Shown here in pieces: positions 26,095 to 35,710 of a stretch of 64,000 nt of DNA. This DNA comes from Roseateles sp049532965. GTDB lineage: Bacteria > Pseudomonadota > Gammaproteobacteria > Burkholderiales > Burkholderiaceae_C. The first letter of the stretch is position 1, and each line of letters starts with the position of its first letter. The notes beneath the pieces were generated by a model. It made no database searches and had not been told where the DNA came from. It saw nothing but the letters and a program-made list of their open reading frames with translations. The DNA lies in the NCBI RefSeq assembly GCF_049532965.1, contig NZ_CP186694.1:4030001-4094000 (forward strand), written 5' to 3'. Both the position numbers and the translations under genes were made by a program.

Positions 26095-27114
26095 ATGACC
26101 CGCCTCGCGATCGACCAGCTGACGCTGTGGATCACCGCCGCCGCCAACGAGCACTCGCTGGACCTGCCCGCCTACGTCGAGGAACGCACCGGCGCCAGCC
26201 ACCGGGCGACACTCGCCGCGCTGCGCCGCCTGGTCGAGGCCCAGTGGCTAACGCGCGGCGGGACCACCCGCCGGCCGGTCTACGGCCCCGGCGCGCTGCG
26301 GCAGGTCGCCCGCAGCTACACGCTGCACGGGCTGATGGAGGATGTCGTCTGGCAGCGGGACTTCGCCCCCCACTTCACCCTGCCGCGCCAGATCGCGCGG
26401 ATGATCCAGCACGGCTTCACGGAGCTGGTCAACAACGCGATCGACCACAGCGGCGGCACCAGCGTCACCGTCTCGCTGCGGCAGACGCCCACCCATGCGC
26501 AGTTGCTCGTCTCCGACGACGGCTGCGGGGTCTTCGACAAGATCTGCGACACCTATGAGCTGGCCGACGCCCGCCACGCGATGCTGGAACTCAGCAAAGG
26601 CCGGCTGACCACGCAGCCGCAGGCACACACGGGGCGCGGGTTGTTCTTCAGCTCCCAACTGGCCGACGTCTTCGACATCCACGCGAATGGCAAGGCCTTC
26701 CAGCGCCGCGCCTGGGAGGGCAACGCGTGGAAGGACGGCAAGGGCTTGCCGCGCCAGGGGAGTTCCATCTACATGGCGCTGTCGCTGGAGAGCACCCGCA
26801 CGCTCGAGCAGGTGCTCGAACAGTGGAGCGTCGACGGCAGCGGCATCGCGTTCGACCAGACCCGCGTGATGCTGAACCTGGTCGTCGGCGCCGGGCAGAT
26901 GCTGGACTCGCGCGCGCAGGCCCGCCGGGTGGCCGCGCGGCTGCCGCAGTTCAAGCGGGCGGAGGTGGACTTCGCTGGCGTCGAGGATGTGGGGCACGCC
27001 TTCGCAGATGAGCTGTTCCGCGTGTTCGCGCGCGCGCACCAGCATGTCGAGCTGGTGCCGCTGAACATGACGCCGCGCATCGCGGCCTTGGTGCAGGCCG
27101 CGCGCAGCGCCTGA
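26095..27114 (+). CDS. HATPase-domain protein with C-terminal DUF4325 (STAS-like) domain
   Basis: A 339-residue cytoplasmic protein. An N-terminal winged-helix-like part (THRATLAALRRLVEAQWL type region near residues 25-60) precedes a GHKL ATPase domain: N box FTELVNNAIDHSGG, G1 box VSDDGCGVFDKI, and G2-like TGRGLFFSSQLADVF. The C-terminal 90 residues (LNLVVGAGQMLDSRAQARRV, then FKRAEVDFAGVEDVGHAFAD) match the STAS-like DUF4325. The plan resembles a switch-type kinase fused to its own anti-sigma-antagonist-like domain. No histidine phosphoacceptor domain is seen. Confidence 0.8.
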   Translation: MTRLAIDQLTLWITAAANEHSLDLPAYVEERTGASHRATLAALRRLVEAQWLTRGGTTRRPVYGPGALRQVARSYTLHGLMEDVVWQRDFAPHFTLPRQIARMIQHGFTELVNNAIDHSGGTSVTVSLRQTPTHAQLLVSDDGCGVFDKICDTYELADARHAMLELSKGRLTTQPQAHTGRGLFFSSQLADVFDIHANGKAFQRRAWEGNAWKDGKGLPRQGSSIYMALSLESTRTLEQVLEQWSVDGSGIAFDQTRVMLNLVVGAGQMLDSRAQARRVAARLPQFKRAEVDFAGVEDVGHAFADELFRVFARAHQHVELVPLNMTPRIAALVQAARSA

Positions 27115-27149
27115 GCGCGGCAGCCCGACGTCGACCGCCGCTCAGGGGC

Positions 27150-28796
27150 TCAGGGCCGCCCGCCGGCGATGCGGCTGGTGCGCGCCGCCAGCTTCTTGAG
27201 TCTCAGCGCCACCGCGTCGGCACCCGCCGCCTGCAGGGCCATCGCACGGGCCGTGCCCGCGTCGCTCGCGCGAGCGGCCGGACAGGTGCCGTCGAGGCGG
27301 TACTGCATCGCCGCGGCCAGCATGCCCTCGCCGGTGTCGCCCAGGGGCCGATCGAGGTCGTCCGCCACCTGGCAGCCCTTCACCCCGGTGGCCCCCGAGC
27401 CGGCCGGCACGAAGCCGTCCGCGTAATCGCCGAAGCCCTTGTTGTTGACGCCGACGAACTCGATCGGGAAGTAGCTGTAGCCGCAGTTGTCCTTGGCCGT
27501 GAAGCCGTAGGGCTTGCCGCAGGTGGTGCCGCCGATCAGCACGACCTCGACGTCCACGCCGCGCAGGCCGTTGATCAGCGCCTCGCTCGCGGAGCAGGTG
27601 CCGTGCTGCGCGAGCACGAACACGCGGCGCAGGTTCAACGCCGGCAGCGGCTGGCGCGAGGTGCAGTTGCCGGCGACCAGCAGGCAGGAGAGGTCGTAGA
27701 ACGGCGTCTTCGAACCCTCGCTGTTCGTCTCCGCGCCACGCCGGCTGTTGTAGCGCAGTTGCTCGAAGGTCCGGCCCGCCGTCGGCCCGCTGCCCGCGAT
27801 CATGTAGGCCAGCTCGCTCGCCAGGAACAGATAGCCACCGCCGTTGTAGCGCAGGTCGACGACGAGGTCCGTGACATTGCTCGCCCGGAAGTCCTGCATC
27901 GCAGCGATCAGTTGCGCTTCCGCGGTGAGGACGTGGTCGTTGAAGAGCAGGTAACCGACACGCGCCCCGTCGGCCCCCGTCAGCACCTGGGCCGTCGGCA
28001 CCGGGGTCTTCGTGACGTTGCCGGCGGCCAGCGTGACGGTGCGGGTCACGCCCGTCGTCGAGGTCAGCACGAAGCGGTGCGGCACGCCGGCGGTGTCCGG
28101 GTACAGGGCGCCGTTGAGCGTGTCCACGCCGGCGGCGTCGGGCACGTCCGCGGCCGCGTCGTCCGCCGTCACCAGCGTGTCGCCGCGGCGCACGCCAGCG
28201 GCCGCCGCCACACTGCCGGGCTCGACGAACGCCACCCGCAGCCCGCGCGGCGGCGTCGGCGACTTCATCGACCATTCGATCCCGTAGCCGTGCTCCACGC
28301 CGCCCTGCGACAGCGCGTTCCATTCGCGGGTGCTCATCATGAAGCTGAACTGGTCCTTGCGCTTGCCGCTGGCGGTGATCGCCGGCGACAGCAACGCGTC
28401 GAAGTAGTTGCTCAGCGCGGTCTCGACCACGCCGCCGCTGTACGCGGCGGCCGAGGCGTCCACCGCCGGCACCTCCTCGCGCCACAGGTAGGCCTCGTCG
28501 AAGTAGGCACGGATCCAGTTCTTCTCGGTGCCCAGCGAGCCGCCGCGCAGCGAGGACGCCGCCTCGGTGTTGGCCGGCGCGCACTGCTGCGCATAACTGG
28601 CACTGGGCTGGAGCGATCCGCCGCCCGTGCCGGCGCCGCCCCCCGTGCTTCCGCCACCGCCGCTCCCGCTGGCGTTACCGCCGACCAGCGGCGTGCCGCT
28701 ATCGCCTCCACCGCCGCCACAGGCGCTCAGCAGCATGGCTCCCACAGCGCCGGCCACGGCCAGGCGCGCTACCCGCAGCATGGCGGATCGATTCAT
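27150..28796 (-). CDS. S41-family peptidase, lipoprotein
   Basis: A 548-residue protein. The signal peptide ends in MLLSACGGGGG, giving a lipidated Cys26. A Gly/Ser-rich linker follows, then a PDZ-like domain (GSVAAAAGVRRGDTLVTADD) and an S41 protease domain with VTDLVVDLRYNGGGYLFLAS and the nucleophile region TCSASEALINGLRG. It is related to C-terminal processing proteases and acts in the periplasm or outer membrane. The start at 28796 was chosen over 28877 because the signal peptide begins there. Confidence 0.9.
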   Translation of the reverse strand: MNRSAMLRVARLAVAGAVGAMLLSACGGGGGDSGTPLVGGNASGSGGGGSTGGGAGTGGGSLQPSASYAQQCAPANTEAASSLRGGSLGTEKNWIRAYFDEAYLWREEVPAVDASAAAYSGGVVETALSNYFDALLSPAITASGKRKDQFSFMMSTREWNALSQGGVEHGYGIEWSMKSPTPPRGLRVAFVEPGSVAAAAGVRRGDTLVTADDAAADVPDAAGVDTLNGALYPDTAGVPHRFVLTSTTGVTRTVTLAAGNVTKTPVPTAQVLTGADGARVGYLLFNDHVLTAEAQLIAAMQDFRASNVTDLVVDLRYNGGGYLFLASELAYMIAGSGPTAGRTFEQLRYNSRRGAETNSEGSKTPFYDLSCLLVAGNCTSRQPLPALNLRRVFVLAQHGTCSASEALINGLRGVDVEVVLIGGTTCGKPYGFTAKDNCGYSYFPIEFVGVNNKGFGDYADGFVPAGSGATGVKGCQVADDLDRPLGDTGEGMLAAAMQYRLDGTCPAARASDAGTARAMALQAAGADAVALRLKKLAARTSRIAGGRP

Positions 28797-28935
28797 CGCA
28801 ACTCCCTCGAAGGACGACGCGGTCCTGTCTCTTGGTCTCTTGTTTCGCCGGAGACATCCGTTGACACCGTCCGGCAACCTACGAGGGGCGAGTTATAGCT
28901 TCAAACCGACCTGCCACCGTATGACAACGATGTGC

Positions 28936-29259
28936 CTAACCGATTGTTTCCGCCTTCAGGGTGACGAGTGACGCGCCCTCGCCACTTGCAAGGACCCGCC
29001 ATCCGAACCAGTGGGGAGGCGCCGGGAGGTCCAGCGTGTCGCCCGGAGCGAGCCAATGGTCCTCCGGCCATCCGTCGCGGGTGATCCAGGCGCGACCGCC
29101 GAACACCCTCAGGCGGACAGGCCGGCGGACCCGCAGCGCGAGGGCACTGCCATCGGTCGGCAGGACCACGGTGTCGGGCCCGGGGGCCGGAGGGACGAAG
29201 GCCGGTGCGGGCGACAGCCGGGACCGGAGCGGCGCGGGGAGGAGGCGGAGGGATTGCAT
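28936..29259 (-). CDS. DUF2917-family protein
   Basis: A 107-residue protein starting MQSLRLLPAPLRSRLSPAPA. The core LRVFGGRAWITRDGWPEDHW and LAPGDTLDLPAP is the cupin-like DUF2917 signature seen mostly in Burkholderiales. Function unknown. It is divergent from the MocR-type regulator at 29412, which may control it; the gap of 152 bases would hold both promoters. Confidence 0.8.
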   Translation of the reverse strand: MQSLRLLPAPLRSRLSPAPAFVPPAPGPDTVVLPTDGSALALRVRRPVRLRVFGGRAWITRDGWPEDHWLAPGDTLDLPAPPHWFGWRVLASGEGASLVTLKAETIG

Positions 29260-29411
29260 GGCTCGACGATAGAAAGCGTCTGCCTGTCGCTCCATCCACA
29301 GGCGCTGCCCGATCCGCCGCATACAGCCTCCGCACGCGCGGCGCCTGTGCTGGCCGGCTTGCCGGGCATCTGTACTGGTCGCTCCCGATTGGAAGCACAC
29401 AGAATCGACGC

Positions 29412-30866
29412 ATGGACACGCCGCTGTTACCGCTGTACATGCAACTCGCCGACCGCATGGCTCGCTCCATCCGGGCCGGCACGCTGAAGCGCGGCGAACG
29501 ACTTCCGTCCGTGCGCGAACTGGCGGGACAGCACGGGGTGTCGCTGTCGACCGCGGTGCAGTCCTATCGCTGGCTGGAGGACGCCCGGCTGATCGAGGCC
29601 CGGCCGCGCTCCGGCTATTTCGTGGCGGCCCGTCCGCCTCGGCTGCCGGAGCCGCAGGTCTCGCGGCCCGACAACGCGTCGCGGATGGTGCAGCTGGACC
29701 AGCTCGGCGCGCAGGTGATGCTGCTGTCGCAGGATCCGGCCTTCGTGTCGTTCGGCGCCGCCTGTCCCGGGCCGGAACTGTTCGACCAGGACCGGGTGCG
29801 CCGCGCGATGGGCCGCGCGGTGATGCGCCACCGGGAGCTGCTGTGCACCTACCCGATCGGTCCGGGCATGGAGGAGGCGCGGCGCGCCGTGGCCCGTCAC
29901 GCGCTGGCGCTGGGCTGCGTGCTGGATCCGGACGCGGTCGTCATGACCAACAGCTGCATCGAGGCCATCACCCTGTGCCTGCGCGTGGTGTGCAAGCCCG
30001 GCGACGTGGTGGCGCTGGAGTCGCCGACGTATTACGGCTTCCTGGAGATCCTGCAGAGCCTGCACCTGCGCGCACTGGAGATCCCGACGCATCCGCGGCA
30101 CGGCCTGTCGCTGGACGCACTGCAGCTGGCCTTCGAGACGCAAGAGGTCAAGGCGGTGCTGGCGGTGCCGACGCTGTCCAACCCGCTCGGCGCCTCGATG
30201 CCGGTGCCGGAGCGCCGCCGGCTGGCGGCGATGCTGGCGCGCCACGACGTCGCGCTGATCGAGGACGTGCTCTACAACGACCTGTCCGAGCAGGAGGACA
30301 AGCGCCGCGCGGTGAAGTCCTTCGACACGACAGGCCACGTGATGATCTGCGGCTCGTTCTCGAAGACCATCGCGCCCGGGCTGCGCATGGGCTGGGTAGA
30401 GGCCGGGCGCTGGGGCCGGGCCTTGCGCCAGATGAAGGCGGTGCAGTCGGGCGCACAGTCCGGCGTGCTGGAACTGGCGCTGGCCGATCTGCTGACGCAG
30501 GCGGGCGGCGGCGCGGCATTGCGGCACATGCGTGCGACGATCGCCGCACGTGTCGACCAGGCCCGCGAACTGATCGCCGAGAGCTTCCCGAAAGGCACGC
30601 GGGTGTCGGACCCGGCCGGCGGCTTCATCCTGTGGGTGGAGTTGCCGGAAGGGCTGGATGCGGCGCAGCTCTACGAGGCCTGCCTAGCCGAGCACATCGT
30701 CATCGCGCCCGGCCGGATGTTCTCCGCGAGTCCGCGCTTCAGGAACTGCGTCCGGCTGGGCGTCGGCGGCAAATGGGGCACGGAGCATCCGGGCGCGCTG
30801 CGGCGCATCGGAGCGCTGGCCAAGGCGCTGCTCGCCAGTCCGGGGAACGACGAACTCGCCGCTTGA
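29412..30866 (+). CDS. MocR-type GntR/aminotransferase-fold regulator
   Basis: A 484-residue protein. The N-terminal winged helix has LADRMARSIRAGTLKRGERL and PSVRELAGQHGVSLSTAVQS, typical of GntR. A fold-type I aminotransferase domain follows from about residue 90, with ESPTYYGFLEIL, the aspartate region VALIEDVLYNDLSEQ and the PLP lysine in CGSFSKTIAPGLRMGW. MocR proteins sense PLP or amino-acid ligands. The ATG at 29412 begins the DNA-binding domain. The likely target is the divergent DUF2917 gene. Confidence 0.92.
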   Translation: MDTPLLPLYMQLADRMARSIRAGTLKRGERLPSVRELAGQHGVSLSTAVQSYRWLEDARLIEARPRSGYFVAARPPRLPEPQVSRPDNASRMVQLDQLGAQVMLLSQDPAFVSFGAACPGPELFDQDRVRRAMGRAVMRHRELLCTYPIGPGMEEARRAVARHALALGCVLDPDAVVMTNSCIEAITLCLRVVCKPGDVVALESPTYYGFLEILQSLHLRALEIPTHPRHGLSLDALQLAFETQEVKAVLAVPTLSNPLGASMPVPERRRLAAMLARHDVALIEDVLYNDLSEQEDKRRAVKSFDTTGHVMICGSFSKTIAPGLRMGWVEAGRWGRALRQMKAVQSGAQSGVLELALADLLTQAGGGAALRHMRATIAARVDQARELIAESFPKGTRVSDPAGGFILWVELPEGLDAAQLYEACLAEHIVIAPGRMFSASPRFRNCVRLGVGGKWGTEHPGALRRIGALAKALLASPGNDELAA

Positions 30867-30882
30867 GCGCGGCACCGGCCGG

Positions 30883-31848
30883 CTAGCCCTGCAGCCACTC
30901 GTCGTCCCGGTCCAGGCCCTTGGGCGACTTGAGCCGGGTGGCGGCGCCCTCGTCCTCGAGCAGGCGCCAACGCCACCAATCCGTCGTGACCGACTTGATG
31001 AGCTCGCTGTGATGCGCCGATGGCCGGCCGCCGCTGCCGCGCTCCCCGCCGCCGCCAAAGGTCCGGTGATCGGCGCCATCGAGCCACAGCAGCGCCTTCG
31101 CGCCCGCGGGCAGCGCGTCATAGACGGCGCGGCGGAAGCGGCCGTCGCGCTCCGGGCCGAGCGGGTTGCCGTCGAGGCTGCCGGTCAGGCACAGCATCGG
31201 CCGGGTGATGCCCTTGATGCCGCCGGGGAAGTGGCCCGCCGATGGGCTGAAGGCCGCGAAGGCCTTGAAGTGCGATTCCGACAGATCCGGCGCGTTGCGG
31301 ACAAGAAAGTCCCGGCCCGCGACGGCCAGCGTCGTCTGCGCGCCGAACGAATGGCCCGACATGCCGAGCGCGTCCGGCCGCACGCGTGCCCAGGGGCCGT
31401 GGCCCTCCTTTTGCAGCTTCAGCAGTTGCTCGACGGCGAACTGCACGTCATGCCCGCGCTCGATCAGTTGCTCCGCGCTGGCGGCGGCGCGCACCGCCTG
31501 CGGGCCGCCGCGCAGGATTGCACGGTCGCTGCCGGGATGCTGCAGATGCAGCGTGGCGATGCCCGCCTCCGCCCAGGCCTGCGCCCATTCGGTGCCGCCA
31601 TCGAGGCTGCCGCCGAGCCCGTGCGAGAAGACCACCAGCGCGCAGGGCCGGTCGCCCTCCGGCAGCCGCAGCCGCCAGGGGATGTCGCGCAAGCGGGACT
31701 GATCGCGCCAGTGCCCGGTGGGGAGGCGGGCCTCCGGGGCGCTCTGCGCGCGAAGTGGCGCCCAGCCGCTGGCGGCCAGGGCAACGGTTCCGACGGAAAT
31801 GCGCTTCAGGAGCGCGCGGCGAAAGGGATCGTCAGGCAAAAAATTCAT
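30883..31848 (-). CDS. Secreted alpha/beta hydrolase
   Basis: A 321-residue protein. A twin-arginine-like leader (DPFRRALLKRISVGTVALAA) is followed by the mature enzyme. ALVVFSHGLGGSLDG gives the oxyanion region, ALGMSGHSFGAQTTL the nucleophile elbow, and LCLTGSLDGNPLG with DGADHRTFGGG the acid and histidine regions. It resembles the dienelactone-hydrolase or platelet-activating-factor acetylhydrolase-like group. The ATG overlaps the stop of the upstream exporter gene by four bases, so the pair is one unit. Confidence 0.85.
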   Translation of the reverse strand: MNFLPDDPFRRALLKRISVGTVALAASGWAPLRAQSAPEARLPTGHWRDQSRLRDIPWRLRLPEGDRPCALVVFSHGLGGSLDGGTEWAQAWAEAGIATLHLQHPGSDRAILRGGPQAVRAAASAEQLIERGHDVQFAVEQLLKLQKEGHGPWARVRPDALGMSGHSFGAQTTLAVAGRDFLVRNAPDLSESHFKAFAAFSPSAGHFPGGIKGITRPMLCLTGSLDGNPLGPERDGRFRRAVYDALPAGAKALLWLDGADHRTFGGGGERGSGGRPSAHHSELIKSVTTDWWRWRLLEDEGAATRLKSPKGLDRDDEWLQG

Positions 31849-32828
31849 GCCGACGAGGCGGGCAGATGCCGTTCCCGCCCCGGCTGCACTGGCTTCAGGC
31901 GCAAGGCCCAGCAGACGCCGCCGATCAGGAGCACCACGCCTGCGGCGCCGAGCAGCGGCGGCCACTCGCCTCGGTGCCATTGGGCATAGGCCAGCGCGGC
32001 CAGCGTTTCGAACACGATCAGCTGGCCGACCACCGTGGTGGGCAGGCGCTGGCTCGCTTCGTTCCAGCACAAGGTGCCGAGCCAGGACGCGAACAGTCCC
32101 ACGGCCGCCATCAGTCCGACATAGGGCCACACGCGCGGGCCGGCGGGGAAATTGAAGTCCGCCGGCAGGACCGGCAGGCCGGCGCCCTCCGCGATGGCAA
32201 TGACGGCGAACGCGAGCACGGCCATCGGCAGCGTCACCAACCCCTGCGCGGTGGCCCACGCGCGGGGGCTGCGGCCGGCGTGGTGCCGCAGCCAGTCGGC
32301 GTTGCGGATCGGATACCAGGTCCAGCAGGCCAGGGCGATCAGCGCCAGGCCGGCGCCCTGCAGATAGCGGCCGAACGCCTGCGGCGCCAGCGAGGCCTGC
32401 TCGACCTGATTGACGCAGGCGATGCCCAGCGCGATCAGCAGCAGCGCGGGCGCCAGGTCGCGCCAGCGGTAGTGGCCGTCGCGCGCCGCATTGCGATGGT
32501 TGGAGCAGAGGGCGATCACCACCGGCAATGTGCCAATGATCATCGTCGGCAGCGGCCCGCCGGCACGCTGGATCGCGGCGGCCAGCGTCAGGTAGTAGAG
32601 GAAGTTGCCGATGGCGCTGAGCTTGACGGCGTCGATCCAGTCGGCGCGGGTGAGGCGCTTCAGCTCGCGGCGGTCGATCAGCGCCAACGGCACGGCGAGC
32701 AAGCCGAACGCGAGGTAACGGCCGGCCATCAGCAGCACGGCGGGGTAGTCGGGCAGCAACAGCGGGGTGACGAACACCAGGCCCCACATCAGGCCGGCGG
32801 CAAGCGCGAACAGGAATCCGGACAACAT
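31845..32828 (-). CDS. EamA/DMT-family transporter
   Basis: A 327-residue inner-membrane protein with about ten helices in two repeats. The first repeat starts FLFALAAGLMWGLVFVTPLL; the second includes LASWLGTLCWNEASQRLPTT. It fits drug/metabolite exporters of unknown substrate. It is coupled to the downstream hydrolase gene and lies just after an AraC-type regulator gene on the same strand, which may control it. Confidence 0.88.
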   Translation of the reverse strand: MLSGFLFALAAGLMWGLVFVTPLLLPDYPAVLLMAGRYLAFGLLAVPLALIDRRELKRLTRADWIDAVKLSAIGNFLYYLTLAAAIQRAGGPLPTMIIGTLPVVIALCSNHRNAARDGHYRWRDLAPALLLIALGIACVNQVEQASLAPQAFGRYLQGAGLALIALACWTWYPIRNADWLRHHAGRSPRAWATAQGLVTLPMAVLAFAVIAIAEGAGLPVLPADFNFPAGPRVWPYVGLMAAVGLFASWLGTLCWNEASQRLPTTVVGQLIVFETLAALAYAQWHRGEWPPLLGAAGVVLLIGGVCWALRLKPVQPGRERHLPASSA

Positions 32829-32849
32829 GCGACGCAGTGTCGCGCCGGT

Positions 32850-33677
32850 TCAGAGCCGGCGTCTTGTACCGAGTTGCTGCTGGTAGCGCGCCGGCGTCAC
32901 GCCATAGCGGCGAGCAAAGGCGCGGGTCAGATGGGCCTGGTCGGCGAGACCGACCGCGGCGGCCACCATCGCCGGCGCCTGACCGGCGGCGAGCTGGCGC
33001 TTCGCTTCATTGAGCCGCAGGGCCATCAGCGCCTGCTGCGGCGTCGCGTGGTGCTGGGCCTTGAAGCTGCGCAGGAAATGGAACGGGCTCAGCCCCGCCA
33101 CGGCAGCCAGGCGTTCGGTATCCAGCGACTCGTCGAGGTGGGCGCGCATGTGGTCGATCACCGGCGCGAAGCGCGGTGCCGCGCCGTCCGGCCGCTGCGC
33201 CGCGCGATGCGCATGCCGGCTCAAGTCCTGGACCAGCTCCAGCAAGGCGCTGTCGAACGCCAACGGCTCGCGCGCCTGCCAGAGCGCCGCGATCAGCGCG
33301 GCGGCGCGCGTGGCGGCCTCCGCGTCGTGGGCGACGGCGGCATCGAAGCGCCACGCCGGACCGCCGTAGAGCTCGGTCAGCAGGGCCTCGTCGAGGTAGA
33401 CCATCCGGTAGCCCCAGGCGTGGGCGGTGGCGGCCTCGCCGGTGTGGATGTCCTCCGGGTTCATCAGCATCAGCGTCGCGCTCGGCGCGAGGTGCTCGCC
33501 GCCGCGCCACCGGAAGCGCCCGACGCCATCGGTGATGGCGCCCAGGCCATAGGCCTCATGGGTGTGCGGCTCGAAGCTGTGCCGCAGGATGTGGGCGTGA
33601 TACAGCTCGACGCCCCCGCGATGGGCGGGGCGGCGGTACTGGGCCTGGTCCTCGGGATGTTCGAACGCGGGGGGCAT
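32850..33677 (-). CDS. AraC-family transcriptional regulator
   Basis: A 275-residue protein. The N-terminal cupin ligand domain (ELYHAHILRHSFEPHTHEAY) precedes two HTH motifs (LDTERLAAVAGLSPFHFLRS type and AMVAAAVGLADQAHLTRAFA), with a C-terminal FARRYGVTPARYQQQ. It probably regulates the DMT transporter that starts 21 bases downstream. Confidence 0.9.
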   Translation of the reverse strand: MPPAFEHPEDQAQYRRPAHRGGVELYHAHILRHSFEPHTHEAYGLGAITDGVGRFRWRGGEHLAPSATLMLMNPEDIHTGEAATAHAWGYRMVYLDEALLTELYGGPAWRFDAAVAHDAEAATRAAALIAALWQAREPLAFDSALLELVQDLSRHAHRAAQRPDGAAPRFAPVIDHMRAHLDESLDTERLAAVAGLSPFHFLRSFKAQHHATPQQALMALRLNEAKRQLAAGQAPAMVAAAVGLADQAHLTRAFARRYGVTPARYQQQLGTRRRL

Positions 33678-33728
33678 GGGGGAGAGTCTATGCCCGCGAC
33701 GAGCGCCCCGCGCCCGGCTCGATGGCGG

Positions 33729-34808
33729 CTACAGCAGCCCCGGCGTCATGCCGGTCCAGCGCTTGAACGAACGCCGGAAGTTGCTCTTGTCGTTGAAGCC
33801 GAGCGAGCGCGCCACCGACTCGCCCCGTTGACCGCGCAGCGCCATCAGGTAAAGCGCCGCGTGCGCGCGCACCTGGTCCAGTTGCGCCTGATGATGCGTG
33901 CCGAGTTGGGACAGCTGGCGCTTGAGCGTCGCCGGACTGACGCCGAAGCGCTGTGCGCTGCGCTCCAGCGACGGATCGCCGCCGATTTCGGTGAGCAGGT
34001 GGTCGTAGAGCGCCGCGAGTTGTCCGCGCCAGCCGGCCTCCGGGTCGGCGCCCTGTGCCAGCGCGCCGGCGGCCAGCGCGGGCCGTGCCGCCGCCGCCGC
34101 GGGCCACGGCTCGATCGCGAGCCCGAGCGGCAAGCGCATCGCATCGACCTGGCAACCGAAGCGCAGGTCCGGTCCCAGATAGGCGGCGTGCTGCGACAGC
34201 TCGCGCGGCCGCGTCCGGTTGAAGTTGAAGGTCCAGGGCAGCGCTCGGCCGCCCTGCGCCGTCCCGCCGAGCCACTGCGCCATGGCAGCGACGGCGGTCA
34301 TCTGCATGTCCACCAGCAGCGGCTGCAGGCTCGGCGGAGCGCCGCAGGCCTCGGTCCAGACGAGCAGCAGCTCATCCGCGGTCTCCACAAGGCGCGGCGT
34401 CAGCAGCGGCGACAAGCGCGCCGGCCAGTCGCACAACACCCGCAACGCCTGCCGCAAGTCGCCGGCCTGCTGCAGGGCCTGGCTCGCCAGCCCGTAGTGC
34501 CCGGGCAGGCTCAGTTGTCCGACGACAAAGCCGACGTCACGCGCCAACGGCTGCAACGCCGCCAGCATCGACAGCAGGTGGCGGGGCGAGAGCGTCTGCC
34601 CCGGTGCGACGCCGCAGCGCCCGAGCCATTCCTGCGGGTCGATGGCTCGACTGCGGGCGAACTCCGACAACAGCGCGCCCTGATATGCCCAGGGGATGAA
34701 AGCCTGATCAGCACCGTAATGCGCCCCGGCGCGCGATGGCAGCGCCTGTCGCAGCGCGGCGAGGGCGTCGGCCGGTGCGTCCGGCGCGGCGGTCGGACGC
34801 GCGCTCAA
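33729..34808 (-). CDS. AraC-family regulator with arabinose-binding-type N-terminal domain
   Basis: A 359-residue protein. The N-terminal 200-residue domain (LPSRAGAHYGADQAFIPWAY) resembles the Arabinose_bd domain of ArgR/OruR-like regulators. The C-terminal HTH has SLERSAQRFGVSPATLKRQL and SVARSLGFNDKSNFRRSFKR, ending WTGMTPGLL. The TTG start at 34808 is inside the stop codon of the GGDEF-like gene (TTGA), so the two are coupled. This links an AraC regulator with a membrane sensor. Confidence 0.85.
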   Translation of the reverse strand: MSARPTAAPDAPADALAALRQALPSRAGAHYGADQAFIPWAYQGALLSEFARSRAIDPQEWLGRCGVAPGQTLSPRHLLSMLAALQPLARDVGFVVGQLSLPGHYGLASQALQQAGDLRQALRVLCDWPARLSPLLTPRLVETADELLLVWTEACGAPPSLQPLLVDMQMTAVAAMAQWLGGTAQGGRALPWTFNFNRTRPRELSQHAAYLGPDLRFGCQVDAMRLPLGLAIEPWPAAAAARPALAAGALAQGADPEAGWRGQLAALYDHLLTEIGGDPSLERSAQRFGVSPATLKRQLSQLGTHHQAQLDQVRAHAALYLMALRGQRGESVARSLGFNDKSNFRRSFKRWTGMTPGLL

Positions 34809-35710
34809 CGCAGCCGCTCCAGCAGCCGCAGCAGTTGGACCTCGGCATCCTCGTCCGGGACCAGCGGCGCACTGGCCATCCTGGCGACCAACCGGGCGCG
34901 CGTGCGGCCATCGGCGCATGGATGCACGTGCGACGTCAACGCCGCCAGCAGATCGCCGGCCAGCGCCGGGTCGGCTTCCGGCAACACGGCGACGAAACGG
35001 TCGGCGGCGTAGCGGCACAGCAGGTCGCCGGCGCGCAGCTGGAGCAACAGCAGCGGGCCGGTCGCCTGCAGCAGCCGTTCGGCCTCGCCGATGCCGTGCT
35101 GGCGGGCGAACGCCGAGAGGTCCTGCCAACCCAGCATCACCAGCGTCGGCTGCGTGCCCGGCTGCCGCGACCGTTGCTGCTGGATGCGGAGCTGGTCCAG
35201 CAGGTAGGCACCATCACCCAGTTGCGTCAGGCGGTCGATCTGCACGTGTTCGCGGTAGCCGCGCTCGCGCCCGGTCCGCAGCGCGTTCAGCGCGATCTGC
35301 TCCTGGCGCCACAGGTGCAGGCCGTAGGTCAGGGCAGCCATGCCGACCACATGACAGCTCGACTCCAGACCCATCAGCAGGCTGAACTCGCGCGGCAGCT
35401 TCCAGAACTCGTCCATCAGGTCGGCCCAGCCACCGAGCAGCATCCCCGACAAGCCCAGGCACAGCCAGGTGGTGACCCGCCCGGCAGGTCGGCTTGCTCG
35501 CAGCTGGACCAGCCACAGCGCGAGCATGGCCACGATGGATCCCTCGCTGGCCAGGTCGATCCAGCGCCAGCCGGCCATCGGCTTGGCCACGGCCCAATAG
35601 CCGAATGCCCAGGTGATCGCGGCCATCGCCAGCAGCAAGGCGTGTCCGAAATGACGCGAGCCCGCGACCGGTGCGAGCACCAGCGGCGGGCGAGGCAAGG
35701 CGAGCTTCAT
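34805..35710 (-). CDS. Membrane protein with degenerate GGDEF domain
   Basis: A 301-residue protein. Four hydrophobic segments occupy residues 20-145. From about residue 155 it follows the GGDEF fold: IDRLTQLGDGAYLLDQL stands where DxLTGLxNR is normal, and LLCRYAADRFVAVLP where RYGGDEF would lie. The active-site acidic residues are missing, so diguanylate cyclase activity is unlikely; it may bind nucleotide or act as a signalling partner for the coupled AraC protein. Confidence 0.78.
   Translation of the reverse strand: MKLALPRPPLVLAPVAGSRHFGHALLLAMAAITWAFGYWAVAKPMAGWRWIDLASEGSIVAMLALWLVQLRASRPAGRVTTWLCLGLSGMLLGGWADLMDEFWKLPREFSLLMGLESSCHVVGMAALTYGLHLWRQEQIALNALRTGRERGYREHVQIDRLTQLGDGAYLLDQLRIQQQRSRQPGTQPTLVMLGWQDLSAFARQHGIGEAERLLQATGPLLLLQLRAGDLLCRYAADRFVAVLPEADPALAGDLLAALTSHVHPCADGRTRARLVARMASAPLVPDEDAEVQLLRLLERLR

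Noticed and set aside
27142..28584. A minus-strand frame inside the S41 protease gene.
   Set aside because: A frame-shifted shadow of the protease, which has a signal peptide and catalytic motifs in the other frame.
31386..35012. A plus-strand open frame of 1208 codons.
   Set aside because: Antisense to five well-supported genes; the composition is Arg/Ala/Gln/Pro-rich without any domain.
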